Source of the DNA: an uncultured Flavobacteriaceae bacterium | Lineage (GTDB): Bacteria > Bacteroidota > Bacteroidia > Flavobacteriales > Flavobacteriaceae | DNA: 64,000 bases | Direction of reading: 5' to 3' | Assembly (NCBI GenBank): GCA_947497245.1 | Contig: CANMFO010000001.1 | Coordinates: forward strand, 1,488,001 to 1,552,000 | Shown here: in pieces, positions 56,009 through 64,000 of the stretch | How positions within the stretch are numbered: the first letter of the stretch is position 1 | Layout: every line of letters begins with the position of its first letter | Made by a program: the position numbers and the translations under genes | Notes under the pieces: model-generated | Told to the model about the DNA's origin: nothing | Database searches by the model: none | The model's input: the letters and a program-made list of their open reading frames with translations, nothing else

Positions 56009-56188
56009 ATGAAAAAAATCCTTTCAAAATTTTCAGACAAGTTGTTGGAAGATCAACAACTAAAAACGGTAAAAGGTGGTGCTACACCCTATTGCTTCTG
56101 CTTGAGCGGTCAGCCGGTCGCATGTCCTCCAGGATATGCCCTCGGCAGCCATTTGCCTCCAGGTGTAGGAGGGTGCCCCCCTCTTTAG
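56009..56188 (+). CDS. double-glycine leader peptide, RiPP/bacteriocin-like precursor
   Basis: A 59-residue ORF. Leader residues 1-24 (MKKILSKFSD, KLLEDQQLKT, VKGG) have the amphipathic helix, the Leu/Glu pattern and the GG cleavage site of Bacteroidota double-glycine precursors. The 35-residue core starts ATPYCFC and has four cysteines (29, 31, 39, 56), many Pro and Gly (CPPGYALGSHLPPG, VGGCPPL) and few charged residues. Four Cys next to a VKOR-thioredoxin enzyme suggest two disulfides; Ser33, Ser47, Thr26 and any Cys could accept a sugar from the GT1 enzyme encoded 136 bases downstream. No dehydratase, cyclase or exporter is adjacent. The ATG is separated by 29 bases from the upstream stop. 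Function (antimicrobial, signal or other) is unknown. Confidence 0.82.
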   Translation: MKKILSKFSDKLLEDQQLKTVKGGATPYCFCLSGQPVACPPGYALGSHLPPGVGGCPPL

Positions 56189-56281
56189 CCAAATCCATTG
56201 ATTGCTGCCCGGGTCGGGTCGGTCGATATGGGTAATTATATCGCACCACCCCTCCCCAGGCAACAGCTAAATTTAATTTTC

Positions 56282-56313
56282 AATTTGGCCCTGTGTTCGC
56301 AGGGCCAAATTTT
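56282..56313 (+). terminator. hairpin between peptide and glycosyltransferase genes
   Basis: A perfect 12-base stem (56282-56293 with 56300-56311, GC-rich core GGCCCTG) with a 6-base loop and a short T run. It looks like an intrinsic terminator with a weak tail and ends only 10 bases before the GT ATG at 56324, so partial read-through could set more precursor than glycosyltransferase. Confidence 0.7.
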
Positions 56314-56323
56314 ACAAGTGCAT

Positions 56324-57655
56324 ATGAAGCTTTTTCTCCTACAGCCCTTTCCCAGTCATTACTATCCCGTCTTTGGGCTGGCCCGTACTTTTTCGGACCA
56401 AGGGGAGCAGGTGGTTTTCACCACAACACCTTCCCTTGAGCAAACGGTGCGAAAAGAAGGATTCGACTGTACCAATTTTCAGTACATGTCCGAATATGTG
56501 ATCACAAACTTCAAAACCTTCTTGGGGATTTTGTTAAAAAATCTGGCATCGAAGGAATCTTATCTCCAACGACAAAACGAATTTGGGAGTGCATTTAGCC
56601 AGACCCTGGGCCTTATCACGGAATACAGGCCGAGTCACGTGTATATCGATCAAAGTTTAGCAGAGTATTATTTTTTCTTTAGGCCCTATGTTCCCCATAT
56701 CACCATAGTCCATACCAAATTTTACTCAGGCAAGGTAAAGGGGATACCTCCCATGACCTCACTGCACATGCCAAAAGGGAACCGCTTCTCCCAAATCAAG
56801 ATAGAGTACCTATGGCTAAAGGTATTGCTCCAGCAACGGAAAAGGGAGTTCATCCAAAAAATGGCATTTCTTGGAAGGGACGAAGTGTACTTCTGGAAAA
56901 AACACTGTAAGAAATATGGAATGAACTGGAGAAAACAGGTCGATTTCAGGCACTGCCTGAACAGAGGGGTCAAAAATGCACAGAACATGGTCTTTGCCCC
57001 CAAGGAATTGGAATTTCCCGCCATAGACCGGGTCAAAAACCTGCAATTCCATGAGGAGGTTTATTTCAAAGACGAACGGGCCTATACGACAACGGCGTAC
57101 AACGATCTAAAAAAGCGCTGTCTAAGGGCCAAGCAGGGCAAGGTGATATATATGGCCTTTGGTACACTTGCGCAGGGCCGAAAGGTCGTTGATTTTTTCA
57201 ACATCGTAATATCCGTTGTGGAAAATCTTACAAATACCTTGCTCATCATTTCAAAAGGAAATAACACCATGAAATTGAAAACCTCAAAAAAAACAGTGCT
57301 GCTGGACTACGCGCCTCAACAGGATATATTGTCGCATGCGGATATGTTTATTACGCATGGCGGTCTGGGTTCGGTAAAAGATGCCTTTTATCACAAAGTG
57401 CCCATGCTGGTGGTTCCCATGAACAAGGGTATCGATCAAAATGGAAATGCCATGCGCGTGAAATCGAAAGGCCTAGGGGATTACATCGATATCGACCACT
57501 ACTCCACGACCGAAATACTCCAAAAAATCAATGCCCTGATCTCCCCTAAAATTAGGTCCAAAGCGAACCAGGTCCATGAACCAAAGAACCAAAAGAAAAT
57601 GGTACCGGACCTACGGAAAGGCAACGCCCAAACCGCGCCCAAAGCAAGTCCATGA
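56324..57655 (+). CDS. GT1-type (UGT/MGT-like) glycosyltransferase
   Basis: A 443-residue GT-B enzyme of the family that glycosylates small molecules and peptides. The N-terminus KLFLLQPFPSHYYPVFGLAR with QVVFTTTPSLEQTVRKEGF matches macrolide/UDP-glucosyltransferase acceptor domains. The C-terminal donor site has VIYMAFGTLAQGRKVVDFF, LLDYAPQQDILSHADMFI and THGGLGSVKDAFYHKVPM with His345-Gly-Gly, then VVPMNKGIDQNGNAMRV, the PSPG-like box. Start is ATG 56324; the open frame begins 42 codons earlier but that part is not family-like and spans the hairpin. The last 35 residues are charged and low-complexity. It lies downstream of the GG-peptide gene, so the peptide is the obvious candidate acceptor (inference). 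Confidence 0.87.
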   Translation: MKLFLLQPFPSHYYPVFGLARTFSDQGEQVVFTTTPSLEQTVRKEGFDCTNFQYMSEYVITNFKTFLGILLKNLASKESYLQRQNEFGSAFSQTLGLITEYRPSHVYIDQSLAEYYFFFRPYVPHITIVHTKFYSGKVKGIPPMTSLHMPKGNRFSQIKIEYLWLKVLLQQRKREFIQKMAFLGRDEVYFWKKHCKKYGMNWRKQVDFRHCLNRGVKNAQNMVFAPKELEFPAIDRVKNLQFHEEVYFKDERAYTTTAYNDLKKRCLRAKQGKVIYMAFGTLAQGRKVVDFFNIVISVVENLTNTLLIISKGNNTMKLKTSKKTVLLDYAPQQDILSHADMFITHGGLGSVKDAFYHKVPMLVVPMNKGIDQNGNAMRVKSKGLGDYIDIDHYSTTEILQKINALISPKIRSKANQVHEPKNQKKMVPDLRKGNAQTAPKASP

Positions 57656-57905
57656 CCTAAATAGAAGCCCATACCAAAACCCTTGTCCCCTGGTCAAAAA
57701 GAAACCCGATTTGGACAGAAGAATCCGGGAACCACGGCAGAATCCACTTGAAACACCTTTCTTTCCCTTGATTTTTCCGCCCCTCCTAGCGATTGATGGC
57801 GAACAGGGCCATTTGGGCCGTAAATGCCCATTTTCCAAATTTGGCGCGCAAAGGTATCGCCCTTCCACGTAGAATGTTCCAATTCCGTGTTAAAGAACCC
57901 CATTT
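57656..57905. other. gene-free gap downstream of the glycosyltransferase gene
   Basis: About 250 bases without a recognisable gene. I checked it for further double-glycine peptides and saw none. Minus-strand frames such as 57611..57868 are low-complexity and lack motifs. Confidence 0.5.
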
Positions 57906-57937
57906 TTTGTTTCTTTCCCATGGTTACCGCATCTTTG
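57906..57937 (+). promoter_or_regulatory. candidate promoter of the VCBS lipoprotein gene
   Basis: TTTG (57906-57909) and CATCTTTG (57930-57937) with a 20-base spacer match the Bacteroidota pattern with one mismatch in the -7 box. The ATG follows 33 bases later. Confidence 0.45.
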
Positions 57938-57969
57938 CAGATGATAACAACCAATAGCGATACGTTTCC

Positions 57970-60900
57970 ATGCAAATCAAAAAATTTCGGTTCTGGAGAA
58001 CCGTACCCGCAACCATCTCTATACTGCTTTTTGGATTAGGATGTACCGAAAAGAAGCCTACTCCCTTGTTTACAAAAGTATCCGTCTCCGCTTCGGGTTT
58101 GGACTTTAACAACCAACTTACGGAAAACGATAGTATCAACATATTGGACAATGAGTTTGTCTACAATGGTGCAGGAGTGGCCCTGGGCGATGTGGACGGC
58201 GATGGGCTGGACGATATTTTCTTTGCGGGCAACCAAGTGGCCAACAAACTGTTCCTAAACCAGGGCGGATTGAAATTTCAAGATATCTCGATTCAGGCCA
58301 ATATTGCCAAACCGGATTCCTTGATGTGGTCTTCCGGGGTCTCCCTGGTCGATATCAATGCAGATGGAAAATTGGATATCTATATTTGCAACACCTTCAG
58401 AAGACAGACCGGCCAGCGCTTGAACCTATTGTACATCAATCAGGGAAATGATGAAAATGGCATCCCTTCTTTTTTGGAAATGGCAAATGAATACGGGATC
58501 GACGACGATAGTTATTCCTCACATGCCCAATTTTTTGATTATGATAAGGATGGAGACCTCGATCTTTTCATTGGGGTCAACCGTATTGATGGTATCGACC
58601 CTAGTGAATTTAGGCCCTTGGAGGACGATGGCACCTCGCTTAGTAAGGACAAACTCTATGAGAACACCTTCAACGACAGCTTAAACAGACAATGGTTTGT
58701 CGAGGTTTCCAAAAAAGCGGGCATTCGCTATCACGGGTACAGCCATAGTACCCTGATCAATGACTTTAATGAAGATGGCTGGCCCGATATTTATGTGGCC
58801 AACGATTTCCTGAGCAACGACTTGATCTATATCAACAATCAAGACGGTACCTTCGGCAACCGGGCAGGTGATATTTTCAAGCATTTCAGCCTCTCGTCCA
58901 TGGGCAGTGATGTTGCGGATGTCAACAACAACGGCCGCATGGACATTTACACCACCGAAATGCAGCCCTATTACAACAAGCGGAAAAAATTGTTTCAGGG
59001 CCCTTCCAGCTATTCCAAGGAAATCTTCACCAAAAAATACGGGTACGAATTCCAATATGCACGGAACACGTTGCAAGTGAACATGGGAATGAATCCGGAA
59101 AACGCCCTTCCCATATTTGGGGATGTCGGCATGTTTGCGGGGGTGCAGGAGACCGATTGGAGCTGGGCCCCGTTATTTGCCGATTATGACAACGATAGTT
59201 GGCAAGACCTGGTGATTACCAACGGCTTTCCCAAAGATGTCACCGATCGCGATTTTGGGGATTTCAGGGCTATGGCAAGACGTTTTGTGAGCAAGCAAAA
59301 ATTGATTGCCGCCATTCCAGAGATCAAGGTACCCAATTTTGCGTTCAAAAATAGGGGCGGACTTGAATTTACGGATGAAACGGATTCTTGGGGGCTCAAT
59401 TTTGGTACCTATTCCAGTGGTGCCGCATATGGCGATCTGGATAATGACGGTGATCTGGACCTTGTAATCAACAACATCAACGATCCGGCACTGTTAATGG
59501 AGAACAACAGCCGCAACGGTGCCTCGAAAGAGCACTACCTCCGTATAAGGCTTCAAGGAACCGATAAAAATCAAGGGGCCATAGGCGCTACCGCGACAAT
59601 CTATGCGGACGGACTACAGCAGAAAAAAACCGTCTTATCGGGTCGGGGCTATCTTTCGCAACCGGAGCAGACCCTACATTTTGGACTGGGCCCGAGGACA
59701 GAAGTAGATAGCGTACGCGTTCGATGGCCCGATGGCAACGAGCAGTTATGGGCCGATATTGGAGTGGATACCTTGCTGCGCATTCCTTATCGACCCACAT
59801 TGCCCCAGATACAAAAGGCCAAAAGTCCCCTGCCCCAAGCGATGTTCAAGGAAGTGGCATCCAAATATAACTTAGAACATTTTGCGCAGGACATTGATTT
59901 TATCGACTTTAATTTTCAAAGAACGCTCCCCCACAAATTTTCGCAGTACGGGCCATCCATTTCCGTTGGGGATGTCAATGGTGATGGCTTGGACGATATG
60001 TTCGTTGGGGCCAGTCGCAATTTCATGGAAAAATGGTTCCTTCAAAAAGAGGGGGGTTCCTTTGAACAGCGGGAGGTCAACTATAAAAAAAGTGAAAAGC
60101 TGGAAGAGGAAGATGCCGGTACGCTGCTCTTCGATGCCGACAACGACGGTGATCTGGACCTGTACCTCGCCAGAGGTAGTGGACAGTACCCTCCGGGCCA
60201 TGAATTTTATAGGGACCTTCTTTTTGTGAACGATGGCTCCGGAAATTTTTCGGAAGCAGAAAACGGACTTCCAGACCTTTTTGCCAATTCCTCAACCGTA
60301 AAAGCGGCCGATTTTGACCACGACGGTGACCTGGACCTTTTTATAGGAAGTCGGGTCTTACCCTTTTCCTATCCCACTTCAGACAGGAGCTTCATCCTTC
60401 GTAATGAAAGTAGTGAGGGGGTCCCCCGGTTTGTCGATGCGACCGACGCCGTGGCCGGGACCTTGGCCCTGGCGGGACTGATAAGTGATGCCCTATGGAC
60501 CGATTTCAATGGGGATTCCTGGCCCGATCTTATACTGGCCGGCGAATGGATGCCTTTGAGGTTTTTTCAGAATAACGAGGGCGTCCTCGTCGAAATTACC
60601 GAAGGTACAGGTATCGCTTCCCATTCGGGTTGGTGGAACAGCTTGGCCGGGGCCGACCTCGACAATGACGGTGACACAGATTATATCGCGGGGAATTTTG
60701 GAAGAAATATTTATTTCAGGGGGAATGATGAGCAACCCGTGCAGGTATATGCGAAGGATTTGGATCAGAACGGTACGATCGACCCCCTTATCTCCTATTA
60801 CTTAAGGGATAGCGTCGGGACCAAAAAGGAATATCTCTACCACCCATGGCAGGATGTGACCAAGCAATATGTAGGTATTCGAAAAAAATTCAATTCGTTT

Positions 60901-61572
60901 GGAGCGTTTGGAGAATCCACATTGCCTGAAATGTTCTCGGATGGGCTGCTGGAGGATGCCACCAAACTTACGTTCAATTACATGCAGAGTGCTTGGGTGG
61001 AAAATTTGGGAAATGGGAAGTTCAATCTCCATTCGTTGCCCATGGAGGCCCAATTGGCACCTATCTACGGAATACTTCCAATGGATATCGACCAGGACCA
61101 ACAGCTGGATATTCTCTTGGTCGGAAATGATTTTGGGATGGAGGTACAGCAGGGCAAGGCCGACGTACTGAACGGTTTGGCCTTGGTCAACAATGGTGAA
61201 GGAGGCTTTACCCCTGTTTCCCTGCAGGAGAGTAACTTTTTCGTTCCAGGAGACGGTAAGAGCCTGGTTTCGTTGACCCTTGGAGATAAAGGGCATGTAC
61301 TGGTCGCTTCACAGAACAACGATTCTTTACGGGTTTTTGAACCAGGACAACAGTCCATGGGATCGTTTGTCAAATTGAAACCTGGTGAGGTAAAGGCGAA
61401 AATACGGTTTAAGGATGGACAACAGCGCCAACAGGAATTTTACTGGGGCAGTACCTTTCAGTCACAATCGAGCAGATCGGTTCGTTTGACCAAAATGGTC
61501 AGTGAAATACAATTTTATGACCAATTGGGTAGGGAGACCCGCAAGGTCAACGGCCAAGATCAACAGCCCTGA
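57970..61572 (+). CDS. large VCBS/FG-GAP repeat lipoprotein with ASPIC/UnbV domain (CRTAC1-like)
   Basis: A 1200-residue surface lipoprotein (signal SILLFGLGCTEKK, lipobox Cys). The body is made of calcium-binding FG-GAP/VCBS blades with repeated DxDxDGxxD motifs: GVALGDVDGDGLDDIFFAG, FFDYDKDGDLDLFIGVN, GDLDNDGDLDLVINN, and again in a second propeller DFDHDGDLDLFIGSR. Residues about 530-610 hold the ASPIC/UnbV domain with DSVRVRWPDGNEQLW. Proteins like this are frequent near SusCD loci and are thought to bind glycans or other proteins, but their role is unproven. It has its own candidate promoter. It ends eight bases from the convergent sulfatase. Confidence 0.9.
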   Translation: MQIKKFRFWRTVPATISILLFGLGCTEKKPTPLFTKVSVSASGLDFNNQLTENDSINILDNEFVYNGAGVALGDVDGDGLDDIFFAGNQVANKLFLNQGGLKFQDISIQANIAKPDSLMWSSGVSLVDINADGKLDIYICNTFRRQTGQRLNLLYINQGNDENGIPSFLEMANEYGIDDDSYSSHAQFFDYDKDGDLDLFIGVNRIDGIDPSEFRPLEDDGTSLSKDKLYENTFNDSLNRQWFVEVSKKAGIRYHGYSHSTLINDFNEDGWPDIYVANDFLSNDLIYINNQDGTFGNRAGDIFKHFSLSSMGSDVADVNNNGRMDIYTTEMQPYYNKRKKLFQGPSSYSKEIFTKKYGYEFQYARNTLQVNMGMNPENALPIFGDVGMFAGVQETDWSWAPLFADYDNDSWQDLVITNGFPKDVTDRDFGDFRAMARRFVSKQKLIAAIPEIKVPNFAFKNRGGLEFTDETDSWGLNFGTYSSGAAYGDLDNDGDLDLVINNINDPALLMENNSRNGASKEHYLRIRLQGTDKNQGAIGATATIYADGLQQKKTVLSGRGYLSQPEQTLHFGLGPRTEVDSVRVRWPDGNEQLWADIGVDTLLRIPYRPTLPQIQKAKSPLPQAMFKEVASKYNLEHFAQDIDFIDFNFQRTLPHKFSQYGPSISVGDVNGDGLDDMFVGASRNFMEKWFLQKEGGSFEQREVNYKKSEKLEEEDAGTLLFDADNDGDLDLYLARGSGQYPPGHEFYRDLLFVNDGSGNFSEAENGLPDLFANSSTVKAADFDHDGDLDLFIGSRVLPFSYPTSDRSFILRNESSEGVPRFVDATDAVAGTLALAGLISDALWTDFNGDSWPDLILAGEWMPLRFFQNNEGVLVEITEGTGIASHSGWWNSLAGADLDNDGDTDYIAGNFGRNIYFRGNDEQPVQVYAKDLDQNGTIDPLISYYLRDSVGTKKEYLYHPWQDVTKQYVGIRKKFNSFGAFGESTLPEMFSDGLLEDATKLTFNYMQSAWVENLGNGKFNLHSLPMEAQLAPIYGILPMDIDQDQQLDILLVGNDFGMEVQQGKADVLNGLALVNNGEGGFTPVSLQESNFFVPGDGKSLVSLTLGDKGHVLVASQNNDSLRVFEPGQQSMGSFVKLKPGEVKAKIRFKDGQQRQQEFYWGSTFQSQSSRSVRLTKMVSEIQFYDQLGRETRKVNGQDQQP

Positions 61573-61580
61573 CCCTATTG

Positions 61581-63065
61581 TCAATGCTCTTTCTGATGTT
61601 TATAGTCTCCGAATCGATATTTGACGGTTCTTTTTAACGGGATGTTCATTCCATTGGTCTTTTCGAGCCAATCATAGATTGCGGAAGACATGGATTTTGC
61701 AACGTCCTGTTTGTCGGGATCGGCGATGAGGTTGTACATTTCATCCGGATCGTTTTTCAGATCGTAAAGTTCGTTTCTATCCCATATCCCCTGGTATTTG
61801 ATGTATTTGTACGTATCGGTGCGCATTCCGAAAACGGTCGGGGTCATTGGAAAATCGTATTCCCAATAATACTCGTAGAAAACCTCTTTTCGGGAAGGGG
61901 CGTTGGCGTCGCCCGTCAAAATAGGAATAAAGGAGACCCCCGGCATATTCCCGGGTTGTTTCACTCCGGCCTCTGCCAGCACGGTTGGGCCAATATCAAT
62001 GTTCTGAACCATCTGCGAAGGTGTTTTTCCGCCCTCGAACAGCTCTGGACACCGGACAAGCAGTGGTACCTTGACCGACTCTTCGTAAAAATGGCGTTTG
62101 TCGATCAATCCGTGCTCTCCCCAACTGAATCCGTTGTCCCCCATATAGATTACCAAGGTAGACTCGTCCAAACCTTCTTTTTTGAGATATTCCATCACGG
62201 TTCCCACACTTTCATCAACGCCCAGGAGCGTCTCGCAATAGTCTACCACCATCTCATGGATATCCCTATTGTCATGATACATGTAATCCACTCCGTGCCA
62301 GCTCACACGCTGATCGGCCACCCATTGCGGCCATTTCAAATCTCGATATTCTCCTGTCTTGGTCTGATCGTAGGTTGTAGGCAGCGCAATCCGCTTGCCT
62401 TTGTATTTTCCTTTGTGCCGCCTAGCGGGTTGGAAGCCAGCGTGTACCGCCTTGTGCGAAAGGTAGAGGAAAAAGGGCTTCTTTTTGTTTCTTTTGTCCA
62501 GCCAGTCAACGGCATGTTCGGTCAATAGGTCGGTAATATAGGTAGAGTCACGGTAGGCCACTCTTTTTCCATTGATGTTCAGCGTTGGATTGTAGTATAC
62601 TCCCTGACCGGGAAAGCTCTCCCAGTGGGTAAACCCGGGTTGCGGCTCATCGCCATGATCTCCCATATGCCATTTACCGAAGAAACCGGTCTGGTAGCCC
62701 GCTTTTTCCAGATACTCGGGGAAATAGGTCAGATTCCCGGGATCCGGTGCTTGGTTGTCCACAATGGTGTGGGCATGGGAAAACTGTCCGGTCAAGATCG
62801 ATGCCCTGCTCGGGGAACACAAGGAGGTGGTCACAAAAGCGTTGGGCAAGTAGGCACCTTCTGCGGCTAGTTTATCCATATTTGGTGTCTCCAACCAAGG
62901 TACTTTTCCGGTGAACCCCATATAGTCGTAGCGGTGGTCATCGGTCAAAATAAAAATAACGTTTCGGGGTTTTTTTTTGTCCCTTTGTTCCGGTTCCGTG
63001 TTGGCACCGACCTGGGTCAAGGTCAAAACACATAACAGGCCAATTGTACTCCTTAGGGTTTTCAT
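61581..63065 (-). CDS. family S1 sulfatase, exported
   Basis: A 494-residue sulfatase that hydrolyses sulfate esters, probably from a sulfated glycan in the periplasm or outside the cell. A signal peptide (LRSTIGLLCVLTLTQVGA) precedes the alkaline-phosphatase-fold domain. NVIFILTDDHRYDYMG supplies two metal Asp residues, and TTSLCSPSRASILTGQF carries the CxPSR motif whose Cys becomes formylglycine, so an aerobic or anaerobic maturase is needed. FFGKWHMGDHGDE and VIYMGDNGFSWGEHG complete the site. Start ATG 63065; the longer frame upstream lacks a signal peptide. Sub-family is not assigned. It follows the esterase-like gene with a 76-base gap in the same direction, forming a two-gene unit. Confidence 0.94.
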   Translation of the reverse strand: MKTLRSTIGLLCVLTLTQVGANTEPEQRDKKKPRNVIFILTDDHRYDYMGFTGKVPWLETPNMDKLAAEGAYLPNAFVTTSLCSPSRASILTGQFSHAHTIVDNQAPDPGNLTYFPEYLEKAGYQTGFFGKWHMGDHGDEPQPGFTHWESFPGQGVYYNPTLNINGKRVAYRDSTYITDLLTEHAVDWLDKRNKKKPFFLYLSHKAVHAGFQPARRHKGKYKGKRIALPTTYDQTKTGEYRDLKWPQWVADQRVSWHGVDYMYHDNRDIHEMVVDYCETLLGVDESVGTVMEYLKKEGLDESTLVIYMGDNGFSWGEHGLIDKRHFYEESVKVPLLVRCPELFEGGKTPSQMVQNIDIGPTVLAEAGVKQPGNMPGVSFIPILTGDANAPSRKEVFYEYYWEYDFPMTPTVFGMRTDTYKYIKYQGIWDRNELYDLKNDPDEMYNLIADPDKQDVAKSMSSAIYDWLEKTNGMNIPLKRTVKYRFGDYKHQKEH

Positions 63066-63141
63066 GTTCGCTAAATTTTGTTTGATTGTTCTCCGGGAAC
63101 CATTTTCCGCTACAAAATACCAAAAAATCCAAACAATTGGA

Positions 63142-63864
63142 CTAATCGCCGCCTTTTCGATCTTGTTGCATAAACCATTCGTACAGGGCATCCGTATTGT
63201 ATGCCTGAATCCAAGAGTTGTGGCCCACCCCGGGATATCTGGTGAACTTCACATCGTAGCCCATACCCAAGAGCCGGTCGACCATGGTCTCCGATTCTGA
63301 TATGGGAATCGACCTGTCCTCCACACCGTGAAAGACCCAAATGGGCATTTTTTTGTTCAACCAGGCCGCGTAGGGTACGGGAGTCATTCCACAGACCACG
63401 GCCAGGGCGGCAAATTTCTTCGGGTATTGAACGGCCAGCTCCCAAGCGGCCCCTCCGCCCCTGCTCAATCCGGTTAAATAGATACGGTCTGGGTCCACCC
63501 GGTTGTTTGCCACAATGGTGTCCAACAATTGGACGACCGCTTCCGTATTCCACCATTTTTTTCTATGCGGATTCTGGGGGGCGAGGATCAAAAATGGAAA
63601 TTGTTTTCCCTCTACGATCAATTTCGGTGGGCCGTTGCGTTTTATGGCCCCTAAACTATCGCCCGATTCCCCGCCTCCATGAAGAAACAACAACAAGGGA
63701 AACTTTTCCCTTGAACCCGTATCATAGTTTTCCGGATAGTACAGGTAATAGTCGAGTTTTTCCCTGATCACGGCCTCCATGGAGGCATCCACCAACTGGG
63801 GGCTTGATTGTGCGGCACAGCTCTGGAAAAGGAAAACTAAAATGTAGAGGTAGTACTTTTTCAT
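63142..63864 (-). CDS. alpha/beta hydrolase lipoprotein, esterase-like
   Basis: A 240-residue lipoprotein (YLYILVFLFQSCAAQ, lipobox FQSC) with an alpha/beta hydrolase fold close to the prolyl-oligopeptidase/PHB-depolymerase-type esterases. PLLLFLHGGGESGDS forms the oxyanion region, YLTGLSRGGGAAWELAVQYP holds the Ser nucleophile (GLSRG), and the acid and base are probably Asp in VFHGVEDRSIPISES and His in YPGVGHNSW. It may remove acyl or feruloyl-like groups from a glycan. ATG 63864 fits the signal peptide. It is upstream of the sulfatase in the same direction. Confidence 0.88.
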   Translation of the reverse strand: MKKYYLYILVFLFQSCAAQSSPQLVDASMEAVIREKLDYYLYYPENYDTGSREKFPLLLFLHGGGESGDSLGAIKRNGPPKLIVEGKQFPFLILAPQNPHRKKWWNTEAVVQLLDTIVANNRVDPDRIYLTGLSRGGGAAWELAVQYPKKFAALAVVCGMTPVPYAAWLNKKMPIWVFHGVEDRSIPISESETMVDRLLGMGYDVKFTRYPGVGHNSWIQAYNTDALYEWFMQQDRKGGD

Positions 63865-63914
63865 GGTTCCTAAGATACAACATCGCATCGATCCGCTAAG
63901 GGTGTTGCCCTATG

Positions 63915-63945
63915 GAAAAAGGGCTGCCCTTGTTTGGGCAGCCCT
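63915..63945 (-). terminator. terminator for a leftward gene beyond the right edge
   Basis: AGGGCTGCCC (63920-63929) pairs with 63936-63945. On the minus strand the stem is followed by TTTTTCC, so it ends a transcript entering from the right. It also insulates the esterase-sulfatase unit, which then needs its own promoter in the short gap before 63864. Confidence 0.75.
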
Positions 63946-64000
63946 ATCATCTATATTTATGTGGCCTATCAATACTATCTATAGAGGGTAAAATGCCCTA
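63946..64000 (-). other. right-edge stretch, possible 3' end of a leftward gene
   Basis: The terminator predicts the end of a minus-strand gene here. All three minus frames run only a few codons before a stop (for example RAFYPL-stop or GHFTLYR-stop), so the gene cannot be named. Confidence 0.3.

Noticed and set aside
57611-57868. 85-codon minus-strand frame after the glycosyltransferase gene
   Set aside because: Gly/Arg/Lys-rich low complexity and overlaps the GT gene end; not a second precursor peptide.

Overview
The window reads as chromosomal DNA of a Bacteroidota bacterium, most likely a marine-type member of the Flavobacteriaceae. Pointers are a SusC/SusD pair, a bacillithiol gene (bshA), a TamB and an LptD of Bacteroidota type, CRTAC1/UnbV-like repeat proteins, DUF4159 and THUMP-like proteins, TAnnTTTG-type promoter boxes and little use of Shine-Dalgarno sites. 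I found no tRNA, rRNA, CRISPR array, IS element or phage gene. The genus cannot be fixed from this sequence alone.

Region 1 (about 0.8-19.7 kb) is a cell-surface polysaccharide locus. A lipoprotein with a helical catalytic-looking domain lies at its left edge. A leftward block then encodes two GT2 enzymes, a Wzx-type flippase, an FkbM methyltransferase, a GT4 enzyme, a Wzy-like polymerase, an ATP-grasp ligase, a formyltransferase-fold protein and a polysaccharide deacetylase. A rightward block encodes a GT2 enzyme, an N,N-dimethylformamidase-like protein with an internal membrane hairpin, a second formyltransferase-fold protein with a C-terminal propeller-like domain, a DegT aminotransferase and a PglC-like initiating sugar-phosphate transferase. 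Together they could prime, build, decorate, flip and polymerise an unusual amino-sugar polymer.

Region 2 (about 20-48.5 kb) is mostly conserved housekeeping and envelope genes: OmpA-like protein, PrcB-like lipoprotein, BshA, a GH3/beta-lactamase fusion, two Fe-S proteins beside an MCE protein and an AmiC-type amidase, LptD, RidA, a GlcNAc-kinase-like ATPase, GapA, PfkA, TamB, TsaD, TfoX-N, RsmE, DUF1223, DUF4159, an AI-2E family permease and a THUMP-like methyltransferase.

Region 3 (about 48.9-64 kb) is accessory. A SusC/SusD pair ends at a strong terminator. It is followed by a compact cassette that I consider the best candidate for an undescribed system: a degenerate C39-VKOR-thioredoxin fusion, a 59-residue double-glycine-leader peptide with four core cysteines (too short for an ORF caller), a terminator-like hairpin and a GT1-type glycosyltransferase. 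This looks like a disulfide-forming, possibly glycosylated ribosomal peptide. A 1200-residue VCBS/UnbV lipoprotein, a family S1 sulfatase and an esterase-like lipoprotein follow.

Many envelope genes here start at TTG or GTG (mce, lptD, tamB, the C39-VKOR gene, the THUMP-like gene, tsaD, the ATP-grasp gene), and several starts below were moved to fit known N-termini.
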